DNA of 64,000 nucleotides from Pseudomonas sp. NFR16 (GCF_900108875.1 NZ_FNYJ01000002.1:159383-223382); one strand, 5' to 3'. Shown: positions 1-8,826, numbered from the stretch's first letter. The notes: a model not told the origin generated them from the sequence alone. Translations and numbers: made by a program.

Positions 1-12
1 CGGATGTACCGG

Positions 13-109
13 CCTCTTCCCGGCTGAAGCCGGTCCTACGGTGATCTGCGGGCTTCCCGTACTCTACAGCCACACTCAAAGCCCGTAGGAGTGAGCTTGC
101 TCTGGGCCG
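13..109. repeat. REP-like inverted pair upstream of the SDR gene
   Basis: A small hairpin, CCGGCTGAAGCCGG at 20-33, is followed by TCCTACGG (34-41). Its inverted counterpart CCGTAGGA is at 83-90, running into a GAGTGAGCTTGCTC stretch. The wording (GTAGGAG...GAGCTTGCTC and GGCTTCAGCCGG) is that of extragenic palindromes common in Pseudomonas genomes. The rest of positions 1-334 shows no gene that I can support. Confidence 0.6.
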
Positions 110-334
110 CATTCGGACGATCTGCCGGGGACCGGCAGCAAAACCGGTGAACGCGGTGTGTCAGGCATACGCGGCGGCTGGTTTGCGACTGCTGCGCACT
201 CGGACGAATGGCCGCGCAGCGACAACGATTCAGGCCCCGTCATCGGCGAGACAACATGAAGATTGCACATCGGCCTGAACCCCTGCTCACCTGCGGCACT
301 CCATCTTTCTTTGCACCTTCAACGGAGACATGTG

Positions 335-1129
335 ATGAAGATCGATTTGACGGGCAAGACGGCGCTGGTGACAGGCTCTACGGTGGGCATCGGTTATGCC
401 ATCGCCAAAGGACTGGCCGAGGCCGGGGCTGAAGTGGTGGTCAACGGCCGCAAGCAGGATGCGGTGGACAAGGCCATCGCCAGCCTGCAGAAGGAAGTGG
501 CCGGCGCGCGCCTGCGCGGCGTGGCGACCGATGTCGGGACGGCCGACGGTTGTGATGCCCTGGTCAAGGCGGTGCCGCAGGTGGACATTCTGATCAACAA
601 CGTCGGCATTTACGGCCCTCAGGACTTCTTCGAAACGCCCGATGAAGTCTGGCAGCGTTTTTTCGAGGTCAACGTGCTGTCCGGCGTTCGGCTGTCCCGT
701 GCTTATGCCGATGACATGGCCAAGCGCGGCTGGGGCCGGATCGTGTTCATCTCGTCCGAATCGGCCCTGAACATTCCCGCCGACATGATCCATTACGGCT
801 TTACCAAAACCTCCAATCTGTCGATTTCCCGGGGCCTGGCCAAACGGCTGGCGGGCACCGGCGTCACCGTCAATGCGGTCCTGCCGGGCCCTACGCTGTC
901 TGAAGGCGTGGCCGACATGCTCAAGGACGAGGTGGCAAAATCCGGAAAGTCATTGGAAGAGGCGGCCGCTGAGTTCGTGATGGCCCATCGTCCATCCTCG
1001 GTGATTCAACGTGCTGCAACGGTTGAGGAGGTCGCGAACATGGTGGTCTATGTCTCTTCGACGCAGGCGTCAGCCACCAGTGGAGCGGCATTGCGGGTCG
1101 ATGGCGGCGTGGTCGATACCATCGCGTGA
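335..1129 (+). CDS. SDR family oxidoreductase
   Basis: A 264-residue short-chain dehydrogenase/reductase. The N-terminal cofactor loop is TGSTVGIGYAIA, followed by the structural NNVG motif. The catalytic Ser is in FISSESA and the Tyr/Lys pair in YGFTK, so all the classical catalytic elements are present. The substrate is unknown; NAD(P)-dependent redox of an alcohol or ketone in the cytoplasm is the family expectation. An in-frame start exists at 263, but the ATG at 335 is preceded by GGAG at 324-327 with ideal spacing and gives the usual family length, so it is preferred. It stands alone: the next genes run on the opposite strand. Confidence 0.85.
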   Translation: MKIDLTGKTALVTGSTVGIGYAIAKGLAEAGAEVVVNGRKQDAVDKAIASLQKEVAGARLRGVATDVGTADGCDALVKAVPQVDILINNVGIYGPQDFFETPDEVWQRFFEVNVLSGVRLSRAYADDMAKRGWGRIVFISSESALNIPADMIHYGFTKTSNLSISRGLAKRLAGTGVTVNAVLPGPTLSEGVADMLKDEVAKSGKSLEEAAAEFVMAHRPSSVIQRAATVEEVANMVVYVSSTQASATSGAALRVDGGVVDTIA

Positions 1130-1214
1130 GGTGCAGGATGCGCAATAGGTGACGCAAGTGACCAGAGGCGCCCTCAAGTGACGCCCCTGGCCTTTCCCGG
1201 CGGTCTCAAGGTGT

Positions 1215-1391
1215 CTATTCCTCCTCTTCTTCCTCGTCGTCCACTAACGTGAACCAGGGTTTCAGTTCGCCCAGCTCGAAATTACCTGACTCCGCTCTGG
1301 CCCTCCCGATGCGGGGAAAGTCAGTGGTTTTGAACGAAACGGACGCATCACCGATCTCGGCGCTCGTCGATACTGCGGATGTGTCAGCCAT
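1215..1391 (-). CDS. Small hypothetical protein with an acidic tail
   Basis: A 58-residue protein starting MADTSAVSTSAEIGD and ending LVDDEEEEEE. It is too short for a routine ORF cut-off but has a near-perfect ribosome-binding site: GGAGG lies 7 bases before the ATG on the minus strand. It has no signal peptide, membrane segment or Cys. The middle (SFKTTDFPRIGRARAESGNF) is basic and the C-terminal eight residues are all Asp or Glu. I do not recognise the family. It lies about 210 bases downstream of the permease gene on the same strand and is convergent with the SDR gene. The strong ribosome-binding site is the main reason for calling it; codon use also looks native. Confidence 0.6.
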   Translation of the reverse strand: MADTSAVSTSAEIGDASVSFKTTDFPRIGRARAESGNFELGELKPWFTLVDDEEEEEE

Positions 1392-1603
1392 GTTTGAGCC
1401 TCCCTGTCCAAAGATGCGCGTAAGAACGCCGAATCAATATAGACCAGCCTCGTGAACCGCTCGTCGATTCGCGACCCTACGGTCATGCACAAATCAGAAC
1501 TTGCCATACGCCGAGCTTCGCCGCGCGATCAGACTTCCGGACACCGGTCATCCGCCAGCGCGATGAAGCACGCCGACAGATCACCCAGCCCAACGTCAGG
1601 CGG

Positions 1604-2881
1604 TCAAGGCAGCAGCGAATAAACCAGCGCCGAAATCGACACCAGCCCCAGGGCCACGACGAATACGTTCGACGCCTTGCCCGCGTACTGACGCATGGCC
1701 GGGACGTTGCGCACGGCATACATCGGCATCAGGAACAACAGCGCGGCAATGACCGGGCCGCCCAGGGTTTCGATCATGCCCAGGATGCTTGGGTTGAGCG
1801 TCGCTACCAGCCAGCACACCACCAGCATGAAGCCTGCCGTCAGCCGATCGAGCGTGCGTGGCGAAGGGCGACGACCGGTTTTTACCACCAGCCCTTTCAG
1901 GCCTTCGCTGGCACCGATGTAATGACCCAGAAAGGACTTCGTGATCGCCACGAACGCAATCAGCGGCGCCGCGAACGCAATGGTCGGGTTGCTGAAATGG
2001 TTGGCCAGGTAAGACAGGATCGACAGGTTCTGCGCCTTGGCCTCGGCCAGTTGCTCCGGCGAAAGGGTCAGCACGCAACTGAATACGAAGAACAGCACCA
2101 TGACCACCATCAGCAGGTGGGCGCGGGCGAGAATCTGCGAGCTGCGTCGCTCGGCCTGTTCGCCATACTGACGCTTCTGGTCGACCGCGAAGGCGGAGAT
2201 GATCGGCGAATGGTTGAACGAGAACACCATCACCGGAATCGCCAGCCACAAGGTGTGCACGAAGGCCGATGGCGCAGGCACGCTGCTTGCGGTGCTGAGG
2301 ATCCCGCCGGTCCAGTGCGGAATGAGGAACACCGCCAGAAACAGCAGCGCGACGATGAACGGGTAGACCATCAGGCTCATGGCCTTGACGATGATCTGTT
2401 CGCCGCAACGCACCACGGCGAGCAGGCCGACAATCAGCACGAAGGCCAGCAGCGCGCGCGGCGGCGGCTGGATGTGCAGTTGATGCTCGAGGAAACTGCC
2501 GACGGTATTGGTCAGCGCAACGCTGTAGATCAGCAGGATCGGGAACACCGCAAAGAAATACAGCAGCGTGATCAGGGCGCCGGCTTTTTTGCCGAAGTGC
2601 TGTTCGACCACGTCGGTGATGTCTGCGCCTTCACGGCCCGACAGCACGAAACGGGTCAGCCCGCGATGCGCGTAAAACGTCATTGGGAAGGCCAGCACGG
2701 CGAGAATCAGCAGCGGCCAGAAGCCGCCGATGCCTGCGTTGATCGGCAGGAACAGAGTGCCTGCGCCAATGGCGGTGCCGAACAACCCGAGCATCCAGGT
2801 GGTGTCTTGGCGGTTCCATGAAGTCACGCTCGCGGGCGCGGCGTCGATGCGTGGTTCGACGCTGTTGGCCTGATCATTCAT
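1604..2881 (-). CDS. HAAAP-family amino acid permease (serine/threonine-type)
   Basis: A 425-residue inner-membrane transporter of the hydroxy/aromatic amino acid permease family, which couples amino acid uptake to proton symport. About 11 hydrophobic segments are visible. The first contains GLFGTAIGAGTLFLPINAG, the conserved substrate/ion-binding region of this family, and the cytoplasmic N-terminal tail is about 25 residues, rich in Asp/Glu/Ala. Overall wording (for example FSFNHSPIISAF and GHYIGASEGLKGL) is closest to the SdaC/YhaO serine-threonine branch rather than the TnaB/Mtr branch, but specificity is inferred. The start MNDQAN has GGAG 11 bases upstream, somewhat far. The gap 2882-3163 holds only its promoter region as far as I can see. 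Confidence 0.85.
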   Translation of the reverse strand: MNDQANSVEPRIDAAPASVTSWNRQDTTWMLGLFGTAIGAGTLFLPINAGIGGFWPLLILAVLAFPMTFYAHRGLTRFVLSGREGADITDVVEQHFGKKAGALITLLYFFAVFPILLIYSVALTNTVGSFLEHQLHIQPPPRALLAFVLIVGLLAVVRCGEQIIVKAMSLMVYPFIVALLFLAVFLIPHWTGGILSTASSVPAPSAFVHTLWLAIPVMVFSFNHSPIISAFAVDQKRQYGEQAERRSSQILARAHLLMVVMVLFFVFSCVLTLSPEQLAEAKAQNLSILSYLANHFSNPTIAFAAPLIAFVAITKSFLGHYIGASEGLKGLVVKTGRRPSPRTLDRLTAGFMLVVCWLVATLNPSILGMIETLGGPVIAALLFLMPMYAVRNVPAMRQYAGKASNVFVVALGLVSISALVYSLLP

Positions 2882-3163
2882 CCGGTCGATTTCTCCGTTG
2901 CCGGTGATAGCTACAAGGTCAAAAGCGCGTCAAACAGCTCGGCAGTCGGCGCCCCTGACCGGTTCTCTACAGGGAAAGGGGCGCGATTGTCCGGGATTAG
3001 GGAGCAGAATCAAAGGGTTGTCGGAGGGATGGTCATGCTTTCAGACGCCTCTGACGGTGAACTGCGACAAGATTACGCAGGCATGACGATCGATCGCACC
3101 CCCTTCGCGCATGGCAACGAAATGCCCGGCGCTGTAAGGCGCCGCCTGCAGTCGCGCACACGG

Positions 3164-4492
3164 TCAGGCCGACATCGGCCTCAGCGGCATGCTCAACTCG
3201 ACCCGTAATCCATCACTTCGACTGTCGAAACGCAGCGAGCAGGCGCAGCGCTGGACGATCGCCTGAACGATGGCCAGCCCCAGTCCCGCGCCTGGGCTTT
3301 TGCCATTGCGCCAGAAACGCTGGGTGAGCTTTTCCAGATCAGACTCGGGGATGCCCGGCCCGTAATCACGCACCCGGAAGTGCGCCTGGCCGTCGAAGGT
3401 TTCCACGCTCAGTTCCACGCGCGCAGCCGCATGGGTATGACGCAGGGCGTTATCGAGCAGATTGCGCAGCGCCGCCACGGCCAGTGCGGCCGGCATTTCC
3501 ACCGGCGCAGTGGAGAGTCGCGAGGCGAGGATCAGTTCGATACGCGTGTCATCGCCGTGATTGGCGTCATGGATCGCCAGCCGCGCGACCTTTTCCGCAT
3601 CACACTGCACGCCGTCGTCGAACGACAGACTGCCCTCGACACGCGCCAGCAACAGCAACTGTTCGAGGGTTCGATGCATCCGGTCGGCGCCCTCCTCGGC
3701 ATGGGCCAGCGCCTTGTCGCGTTTATCGCCGTCAGTCATCCGCGCCACTTGCAGGTGGGTCTTGATGGCCGTCAGCGGGCTGCGCAATTCGTGGGCCGCA
3801 TCGCCGGTCAGCCTGCGCTCACGCTCAAGGGTCTGGGCGATGCGCTGGAACAGCTGATTCTGGCTCTTGAGCAGCGGCTGCAATTCGCTGGGCAGGTTCG
3901 GCACATCCAGCGGCTCGACCGAATCGGCGCTGTGGCGGTTCAACGCATCACGCATTCGATTCAGCGGCGCCAGCCCTCGCCCGATGCCGAACCAGACCAG
4001 TATCAGGCTGCCGAACAGGGCCACCAGCACCGGCACGGAGGCGGCAAGCAACACCGAATGGCCGAGCACGTCGCGTTCTATCTGGCGGTCGGCGGTGCTC
4101 ACCCGAATGCTGCCATGCATCATCGTGTAGACGCGCCAGTGATCGCCGTTGATCATCTGGTCATGAAAGCCGCTGGCGTCGGCTTTCAGCGGCTCCATCG
4201 GCGAGCTTTCGGTGCGCGCCAGCACTTGGCCGCGCTGCGAGCTCAGCTGGCACGCCATGCCGTTGGGAATTCCGAGATCGCCTGCGCGCAGCGAGCGTCC
4301 ATCGGCCGCCGCGGGCATCTGCATCTGTTCAAGCAATCCGGCGACCATGCGTGCCGACGCCTCCAGGCGCTGGTCCAGCGACTGCATCATCTGGGTGCGC
4401 AGGTCGCGCAGCATCCAGGCGGCGGCCAGCACCCAGATCAGAATGAACGCCGAGCCCAGGATCAGGCTCAGGCGGGTGCGAAGGCTCATCAT
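3164..4492 (-). CDS. dsbS: Sensor histidine kinase DsbS (copper-responsive)
   Basis: A 442-residue membrane kinase. TM1 is at about residues 8-28, the periplasmic sensor at about 30-145, TM2 at about 146-170, then a HAMP linker, a dimerisation/phosphoacceptor region with GDAAHELRSPLTA (His234) and an ATPase domain with DNALRH, DYGPGIPE and GAGLGLAI. The start overlaps the end of the response-regulator gene by 4 bases, so the pair is co-translated. Both are divergent from dsbD-dsbE-dsbG. This matches the P. aeruginosa PA2476-PA2480 locus, whose kinase DsbS senses copper through a periplasmic Cys. Here Cys81 is the only periplasmic Cys and sits at the equivalent place. The family assignment is strong; the copper ligand is transferred by analogy. 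Confidence 0.82.
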   Translation of the reverse strand: MMSLRTRLSLILGSAFILIWVLAAAWMLRDLRTQMMQSLDQRLEASARMVAGLLEQMQMPAAADGRSLRAGDLGIPNGMACQLSSQRGQVLARTESSPMEPLKADASGFHDQMINGDHWRVYTMMHGSIRVSTADRQIERDVLGHSVLLAASVPVLVALFGSLILVWFGIGRGLAPLNRMRDALNRHSADSVEPLDVPNLPSELQPLLKSQNQLFQRIAQTLERERRLTGDAAHELRSPLTAIKTHLQVARMTDGDKRDKALAHAEEGADRMHRTLEQLLLLARVEGSLSFDDGVQCDAEKVARLAIHDANHGDDTRIELILASRLSTAPVEMPAALAVAALRNLLDNALRHTHAAARVELSVETFDGQAHFRVRDYGPGIPESDLEKLTQRFWRNGKSPGAGLGLAIVQAIVQRCACSLRFDSRSDGLRVELSMPLRPMSA

Positions 4493-5172
4493 CGCGGCGG
4501 CTCCCGGGCGTCACTTGCCGGCCCGAGGCGATAACCCAATCCGCGTACGGTTTCGATGATGCCGCCGCCGAGTTTGCGGCGCAGGTGGTGGATGTGGACG
4601 TTGAGCGCGTTGCTCTCGACTTCGTCGCCGAAACCGTAGACGCAGTCTTTGAGTTGCTCGCCCGAAAGCACCCGACCGTTGTTGTTCAGCAGCGCGTGCA
4701 GCAGCGCCTGCTCACGGCGTGACAAATCCACCGGCTGACCTGCCAGACGCGCTTCGCGGGTGCTGGGGTCGTAGCTCAAGACGCCATGTTCGATCACATT
4801 GACGCTGCGCCCGGCCATACGCCGCACCAGCGTGTGCAGGCGTGCGCTGAGTTCACGCAGGTCAAAAGGCTTGAGCAGATAGTCGTCGGCACCGGCCTGC
4901 AAGCCGTCGACCCGATCAGTGACGGTGTCGCGGGCCGTGAGGATCAGCACGGGAATCTCGACGCCTTGATGGCGCAACTGACGCAGCAGCTTAAGGCCGT
5001 CTTCGTCGGGCAGACCCAGGTCCAGCACCATGACATCGAAATGCGCGGCCGACAGCATCGCCCGCGCCGCCGATGCGGTGGCGACCCGGTCGACCGTCAG
5101 GCCCTGAGCGTCCAGACCGGCGGCGATACCGCTGGCAATCAGGTCGTCGTCTTCGCAAAGCAATACGTGCAT
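4489..5172 (-). CDS. dsbR: OmpR-family response regulator DsbR
   Basis: A 227-residue regulator. The receiver domain (1-120) has the acidic pocket EDD at 7-9, phospho-acceptor Asp51 in VLDLGLPDEDG, the switch residue in LILTARD and the conserved Lys in LLKPFDLREL. The C-terminal winged-helix DNA-binding domain carries LSRREQALLHAL and the recognition-helix region ESNALNVHIHHLRRKL followed by IETVRGLGYRL, typical of OmpR/PhoB proteins. It is transcribed away from dsbD across a 204-base region containing two 11-bp-period direct repeats (listed separately), likely the binding sites. By P. aeruginosa analogy it activates the dsbDEG operon in response to copper through DsbS. Confidence 0.82.
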   Translation of the reverse strand: MHVLLCEDDDLIASGIAAGLDAQGLTVDRVATASAARAMLSAAHFDVMVLDLGLPDEDGLKLLRQLRHQGVEIPVLILTARDTVTDRVDGLQAGADDYLLKPFDLRELSARLHTLVRRMAGRSVNVIEHGVLSYDPSTREARLAGQPVDLSRREQALLHALLNNNGRVLSGEQLKDCVYGFGDEVESNALNVHIHHLRRKLGGGIIETVRGLGYRLGPASDAREPPR

Positions 5173-5209
5173 GGCAAGCCCCGGAGAAAAAGGCGATTGG
5201 AACAGCGTG

Positions 5210-5226
5210 GGATTAAGCGTGGATTA
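5210..5226. promoter_or_regulatory. Candidate DsbR box 1 (direct repeat, 11-bp period)
   Basis: GGATTA-AGCGT-GGATTA is an exact hexamer repeat with one helical turn of spacing, the usual layout of OmpR/PhoB-family sites. It lies about 40 bases upstream of the regulator gene start. Assignment to DsbR is inferred from position only. Confidence 0.4.
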
Positions 5227-5312
5227 TGCACCGGCCCGAGGCGTTGCTGGTCGTCTTGTTAATTGCCGGAAAGTCGTCGCCGGGCAACACCGGGTGAGGA
5301 TGCGGACCCGAC

Positions 5313-5329
5313 GTTAACCGGGCCTTAAT
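5313..5329. promoter_or_regulatory. Candidate DsbR box 2 (direct repeat, 11-bp period)
   Basis: GTTAAC-CGGGC-CTTAAT repeats a TTAA core with an 11-bp period, similar to PmrA/QseB-type boxes. It lies 48 bases upstream of the dsbD start, a position suited to activation of the dsb operon. This is a candidate only. Confidence 0.4.
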
Positions 5330-5376
5330 CACCGATCGTTACGCTGCGGGGCATTGATGATTGGCTGGGGTCGGGC

Positions 5377-7122
5377 ATGCGTAGGGTATGGATGCTGTTG
5401 CTGGTGTTGTTTCCGCTGTTGGCGCAGGCGCTTCCCGGTGGGGACTTGTTCAAGAAGCCTGACTTTCTGCCGGTCGGGCAGGCTTTCATTTTCAGTTCCG
5501 AGCGCCTGGACTCCGGGGAAACGCGGCTGTACTGGCAGATCGCGGACGGTTACTACCTCTATCAGAAACGCTTGAAATTCGACGGCCTGTCCCCGCAACA
5601 GCAACCCACCCTGCCGGCGGGGCAAGATCACAACGACGAGTACTTCGGCCAGCAGCAGGTCTATCGCCAAGGGCTGGAGTTGACGATCCCAGCGTCGGCC
5701 AGCGGTCAGGTGACCATCGGCTGGCAGGGCTGCGCCGACGCGGGCCTGTGTTACCCGCCCCAGAGTCTGCGACTCGATCTGGGCGCTGACAGCCCAGCTT
5801 CCAGCGCTGCCGTCAGTCAGGGCCTGGCGCCAGATCAGGCGCTGGCAACCGATCTGCAACACCGCTCGCCGGGCTGGAGTGTGCTGATCTTTTTCGGTCT
5901 GGGCCTGCTGCTGGCGTTCACGCCCTGTTCGTTGCCGATGCTGCCGATTCTGGCGGGCGTCGTGGTGGGCAGCGGTGCGAGCCCGCGTCGTGGTTTTGCG
6001 CTTGCTGGCTGTTATGTCCTGAGCATGGCGCTGATCTATGCAGGGCTGGGTGTGCTCGCCGCGCTGCTCGGCGCCAACCTGCAGTCGACGCTGCAACAGC
6101 CCTGGTTGCTCGGCAGCTTTGCCGGGTTATTCGTGATTCTGTCGTTGCCCATGTTCGGCTTCTTCGAGCTGCAGCTGCCGGGTTTCCTGCGTGATCGTCT
6201 GGCCAGCGCCGGGCGCCAGCGCCAAGGCGGCAGCCTGCCGGGCGCAGCGTTGCTCGGTGCGCTGTCGGGGCTGATGGTCGGGCCATGCATGACCGCGCCA
6301 CTGGCCGGCGCGCTGCTTTACATCGCGCAAAGCGGCAATGCCGTGCACGGTGGCCTGGTGTTGTTCGTCATGGGATTGGGCATCGGGCTGCCGCTGCTCT
6401 TGCTGGTCACGGTGGGAAGTCGCTTCCTGCCCAAGCCCGGCGCGTGGATGGATGCGGTCAAGGGCGTTTTCGGCTTCCTGTTGCTAGGGACGGCGTTGAT
6501 CATGGTCCGCCCCCTGCTGGCCGAAAGCGTGTGGCTGGGCCTGTTCGGCGCGCTGCTGGTCGTCGCCGGGTTCTGCGCTGTCGTTCAGACCCGCGCCCTC
6601 CAGCGTGTCGTGCTGATGGGGACACCCGGCGGTGCGATCATCGGCCTCTGGGGCGTGCTGATGCTGATCGGCGCAGCAGGCGGCGGCCATGATCCGTGGC
6701 AGCCGCTCAAGGTCTTCAGCGGTTCGGCAACCGAAGCCGCAGGCGGAAGCCACGACGCCTTCACCACTATCAGCGATCCGCAGGCACTGGACCGCGAACT
6801 GGCCCGCGCCAAGTCAGAAAGCCAGTGGGTACTGATCGACTACTACGCCGACTGGTGCGTGTCGTGCAAGATCATGGAAAAAGAGGTGTTCGGCAAAAAC
6901 GATGTGCTGCAAGCATTGAGCGGCGTGCGACTTCTGCGCCTGGATGTCACCGCCGACAACGCCGCCAGCCGCGAGCTGCTGGGTCGGTATCAGGTTCCGG
7001 GGCCGCCCAGCCTGTTGTGGATCGGACCTGACGGCAGCGAGCGCCGAGACCGGCGGATCACCGGTGAAATCGATGCCAAAGGCTTCGCCGAGCACTGGCA
7101 AGCGACGCGGGAGCGCGGCTGA
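5377..7122 (+). CDS. dsbD: Thiol:disulfide interchange protein DsbD
   Basis: A 581-residue inner-membrane electron transporter that moves reducing power from cytoplasmic thioredoxin to periplasmic Dsb proteins. A signal peptide (1-18, ending LAQA) is followed by the periplasmic alpha domain with the redox pair Cys119/Cys125 (GCADAGLCYPP). An eight-TM beta domain carries Cys184 (FTPCSLPMLP) and the partner Cys in GPCMTAPLAG. The C-terminal thioredoxin-like gamma domain has YADWCVSC with Cys494/Cys497. All six redox cysteines are present. Its TGA overlaps the next ATG (TGATG), so dsbD, the dsbE-like gene and dsbG form one operon, divergent from dsbR-dsbS. Confidence 0.93.
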   Translation: MRRVWMLLLVLFPLLAQALPGGDLFKKPDFLPVGQAFIFSSERLDSGETRLYWQIADGYYLYQKRLKFDGLSPQQQPTLPAGQDHNDEYFGQQQVYRQGLELTIPASASGQVTIGWQGCADAGLCYPPQSLRLDLGADSPASSAAVSQGLAPDQALATDLQHRSPGWSVLIFFGLGLLLAFTPCSLPMLPILAGVVVGSGASPRRGFALAGCYVLSMALIYAGLGVLAALLGANLQSTLQQPWLLGSFAGLFVILSLPMFGFFELQLPGFLRDRLASAGRQRQGGSLPGAALLGALSGLMVGPCMTAPLAGALLYIAQSGNAVHGGLVLFVMGLGIGLPLLLLVTVGSRFLPKPGAWMDAVKGVFGFLLLGTALIMVRPLLAESVWLGLFGALLVVAGFCAVVQTRALQRVVLMGTPGGAIIGLWGVLMLIGAAGGGHDPWQPLKVFSGSATEAAGGSHDAFTTISDPQALDRELARAKSESQWVLIDYYADWCVSCKIMEKEVFGKNDVLQALSGVRLLRLDVTADNAASRELLGRYQVPGPPSLLWIGPDGSERRDRRITGEIDAKGFAEHWQATRERG

Positions 7123-7964
7123 TGTTGAGCTTTTCCCTTGGTCCGTTGGTGCTCTCCCTGACGCATCTGTTGCTGTTGATGGCCCTGGCGCTGTCGACAC
7201 TGGTCGGTTGGCTGGCCGGTCGCAGGCGGCGCATCAATCCGGAGCGTGCGCTGTTTGCGCTGTTCCTTCTCGGGCTTTTGGTCGCACGACTGGCATTCGT
7301 CGCCGCGTACTGGCCGCAGTACCAAAGCCAGATTCTGCGCATCGTCGACATCCGTGACGGCGGCTTTCTGATCTGGCCTGGCGTTGTCGCCGTGGTGGTC
7401 GCCACCACAGTGCTGGTCTGGAACCGGCCGCTGCAACGCAAGGCCCTGGGGCTTGGCGTCGCGAGCGGATTGTTGTTCTGGTGGCTGGCGGGGCTCGTTG
7501 TCAGCGCGCAGCATCAGAACGTCTCCCTCCCCGACCTCACGCTGCGCGATACCGCGGGGCGGCCGGTGCAACTGAGCGACTATGCCGGACGCAAGCTGGT
7601 CATCAACCTGTGGGCGACCTGGTGCCCGCCGTGTCGCCGTGAAATGCCGGTGTTGCAGGCCGCGCAACGGCTCAATCCCGATGTCGTGTTCCTGTTCGTC
7701 AATCAGGCAGAAAGTCCTCGGGAGGTGGCGACTTTTCTTGCAAGCCAGGGTCTGCATCTGGACAACGTTTTATTCGATGACAGCGGTGAGCTGGCCAGAA
7801 GCGTCGGTTCCGCCGCCCTGCCCACCACCCTGTTCTACAACCCGGACGCGAGCCTGTCGGGCAGCCATCTGGGCGAACTTTCCGACGCCAGCCTGAAGCA
7901 TTATCTGGACAACCTCAGCGCACCGGTGATGCCTTCTTCCTCCCAGCCAAGGAGCAGTCAATGA
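7122..7964 (+). CDS. DsbE/TlpA-like membrane thioredoxin with Lgt-like N-terminus
   Basis: A 280-residue protein. The N-terminal 130 residues hold about four membrane segments resembling part of prolipoprotein diacylglyceryl transferase (RRRRINPERALFALFLLGLL). The C-terminal half is a periplasmic TlpA/ResA-type thioredoxin fold with NLWATWCPPCRREMP (Cys168/Cys171) and a cis-Pro in SAALPTTLFYN. It should be reduced by DsbD and deliver electrons to periplasmic targets. The position between dsbD and dsbG matches the gene called dsbE in P. aeruginosa (PA2477). It differs from the cytochrome-c maturation DsbE/CcmG, which lacks the multi-pass N-terminus. It overlaps both neighbours by a few bases. 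Confidence 0.82.
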   Translation: MLSFSLGPLVLSLTHLLLLMALALSTLVGWLAGRRRRINPERALFALFLLGLLVARLAFVAAYWPQYQSQILRIVDIRDGGFLIWPGVVAVVVATTVLVWNRPLQRKALGLGVASGLLFWWLAGLVVSAQHQNVSLPDLTLRDTAGRPVQLSDYAGRKLVINLWATWCPPCRREMPVLQAAQRLNPDVVFLFVNQAESPREVATFLASQGLHLDNVLFDDSGELARSVGSAALPTTLFYNPDASLSGSHLGELSDASLKHYLDNLSAPVMPSSSQPRSSQ

Positions 7965-8728
7965 GTTTCATGCGTTTATCGATTATGGCCGCCGCCGGCG
8001 TGCTCGCCCTGCAGAGCACGCTGTTGCGGGCCGAAGAATTACCCGCACCGATCAAGGCGCTGGAAGCAAAAGGCGCGACCATCAAGGGCAGTTTCGATGC
8101 GCCCGGCGGGCTCAAGGGTTACGCCGCGCAATACCAGAATCAGGGCATGGCGCTGTACCTCACGCCCGATGGCAAGCACGTGCTGGCGGGTAATCTGTTC
8201 GACGAAAAGGGCGAAGACCTCAGCGAAGCGCCGCTGCAGAAGCTGGTCTACGAGCCCATGACCAAGGCCATGTGGACCCGGATGGAGAACAGCGCCTGGA
8301 TCGAGGACGGCGCAAAGACCGCGCCTAAAGTGATCTATCTGTTCAGCGACGCCAATTGCCCCTACTGCAACATGTTCTGGGAACAGGCGCGGCCGTGGGT
8401 CAAATCCGGCAAGGTGCAGTTGCGCCACATCATGGTCGGTGTGATTCGCGAAGACAGCGCCGCCAAAGCCGCTGCACTGATGGCCGATGCCAACCCGGAA
8501 ATGGCGCTGCAAAAACATGAGCAAGCCGGCAAAAGCAGTTCGCTGAAGCCTCTACAGACCATTCCCAAAGACATTCAGGCCAAGCTCGACGGCAACATGA
8601 AACTGATGGAAGACATGGGGCTTTCGGCAACACCTTCGATCTTCTACAAGGACGAAAGCGGCCACCTGCAACAGCAACAAGGCGCGCCCCGGCCTGACGT
8701 GCTGGCGAAGATAATGGGCCCCAAATAA
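7961..8728 (+). CDS. dsbG: Thiol:disulfide interchange protein DsbG
   Basis: A 255-residue periplasmic protein with a signal peptide (about 1-24), an N-terminal dimerisation domain (25-95) and a C-terminal thioredoxin domain whose active site is DANCPYCNMFW (Cys133/Cys136). The cis-Pro loop is SATPSIFY. DsbG-type isomerases and sulfenic-acid reductases protect single cysteines and correct wrong disulfides, and are kept reduced by DsbD, encoded two genes upstream. The start ATG overlaps the preceding stop (ATGA). No terminator was found in the 125 bases before the TetR gene. Confidence 0.88.
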   Translation: MSFMRLSIMAAAGVLALQSTLLRAEELPAPIKALEAKGATIKGSFDAPGGLKGYAAQYQNQGMALYLTPDGKHVLAGNLFDEKGEDLSEAPLQKLVYEPMTKAMWTRMENSAWIEDGAKTAPKVIYLFSDANCPYCNMFWEQARPWVKSGKVQLRHIMVGVIREDSAAKAAALMADANPEMALQKHEQAGKSSSLKPLQTIPKDIQAKLDGNMKLMEDMGLSATPSIFYKDESGHLQQQQGAPRPDVLAKIMGPK

Positions 8729-8810
8729 GCGTCTGAGCGCGTGTGATCAACTGACCAATGGCAACCTGGCCCGAAAAGTGGATGCTGCATCGGCTCACCA
8801 TACATGTAAA

Positions 8811-8826
8811 AATGTCGATCAACATT
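8811..8826. promoter_or_regulatory. Candidate operator upstream of the TetR gene
   Basis: AATGTCGATCAACATT is a near-palindrome (arms AATGT/ACATT around GATC) ending 27 bases before the regulator start. A close copy lies in the promoter of the SDR-FabF operon at 11652-11665. Such shared palindromes usually mark the site of the local TetR protein; autoregulation is inferred. Confidence 0.55.
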
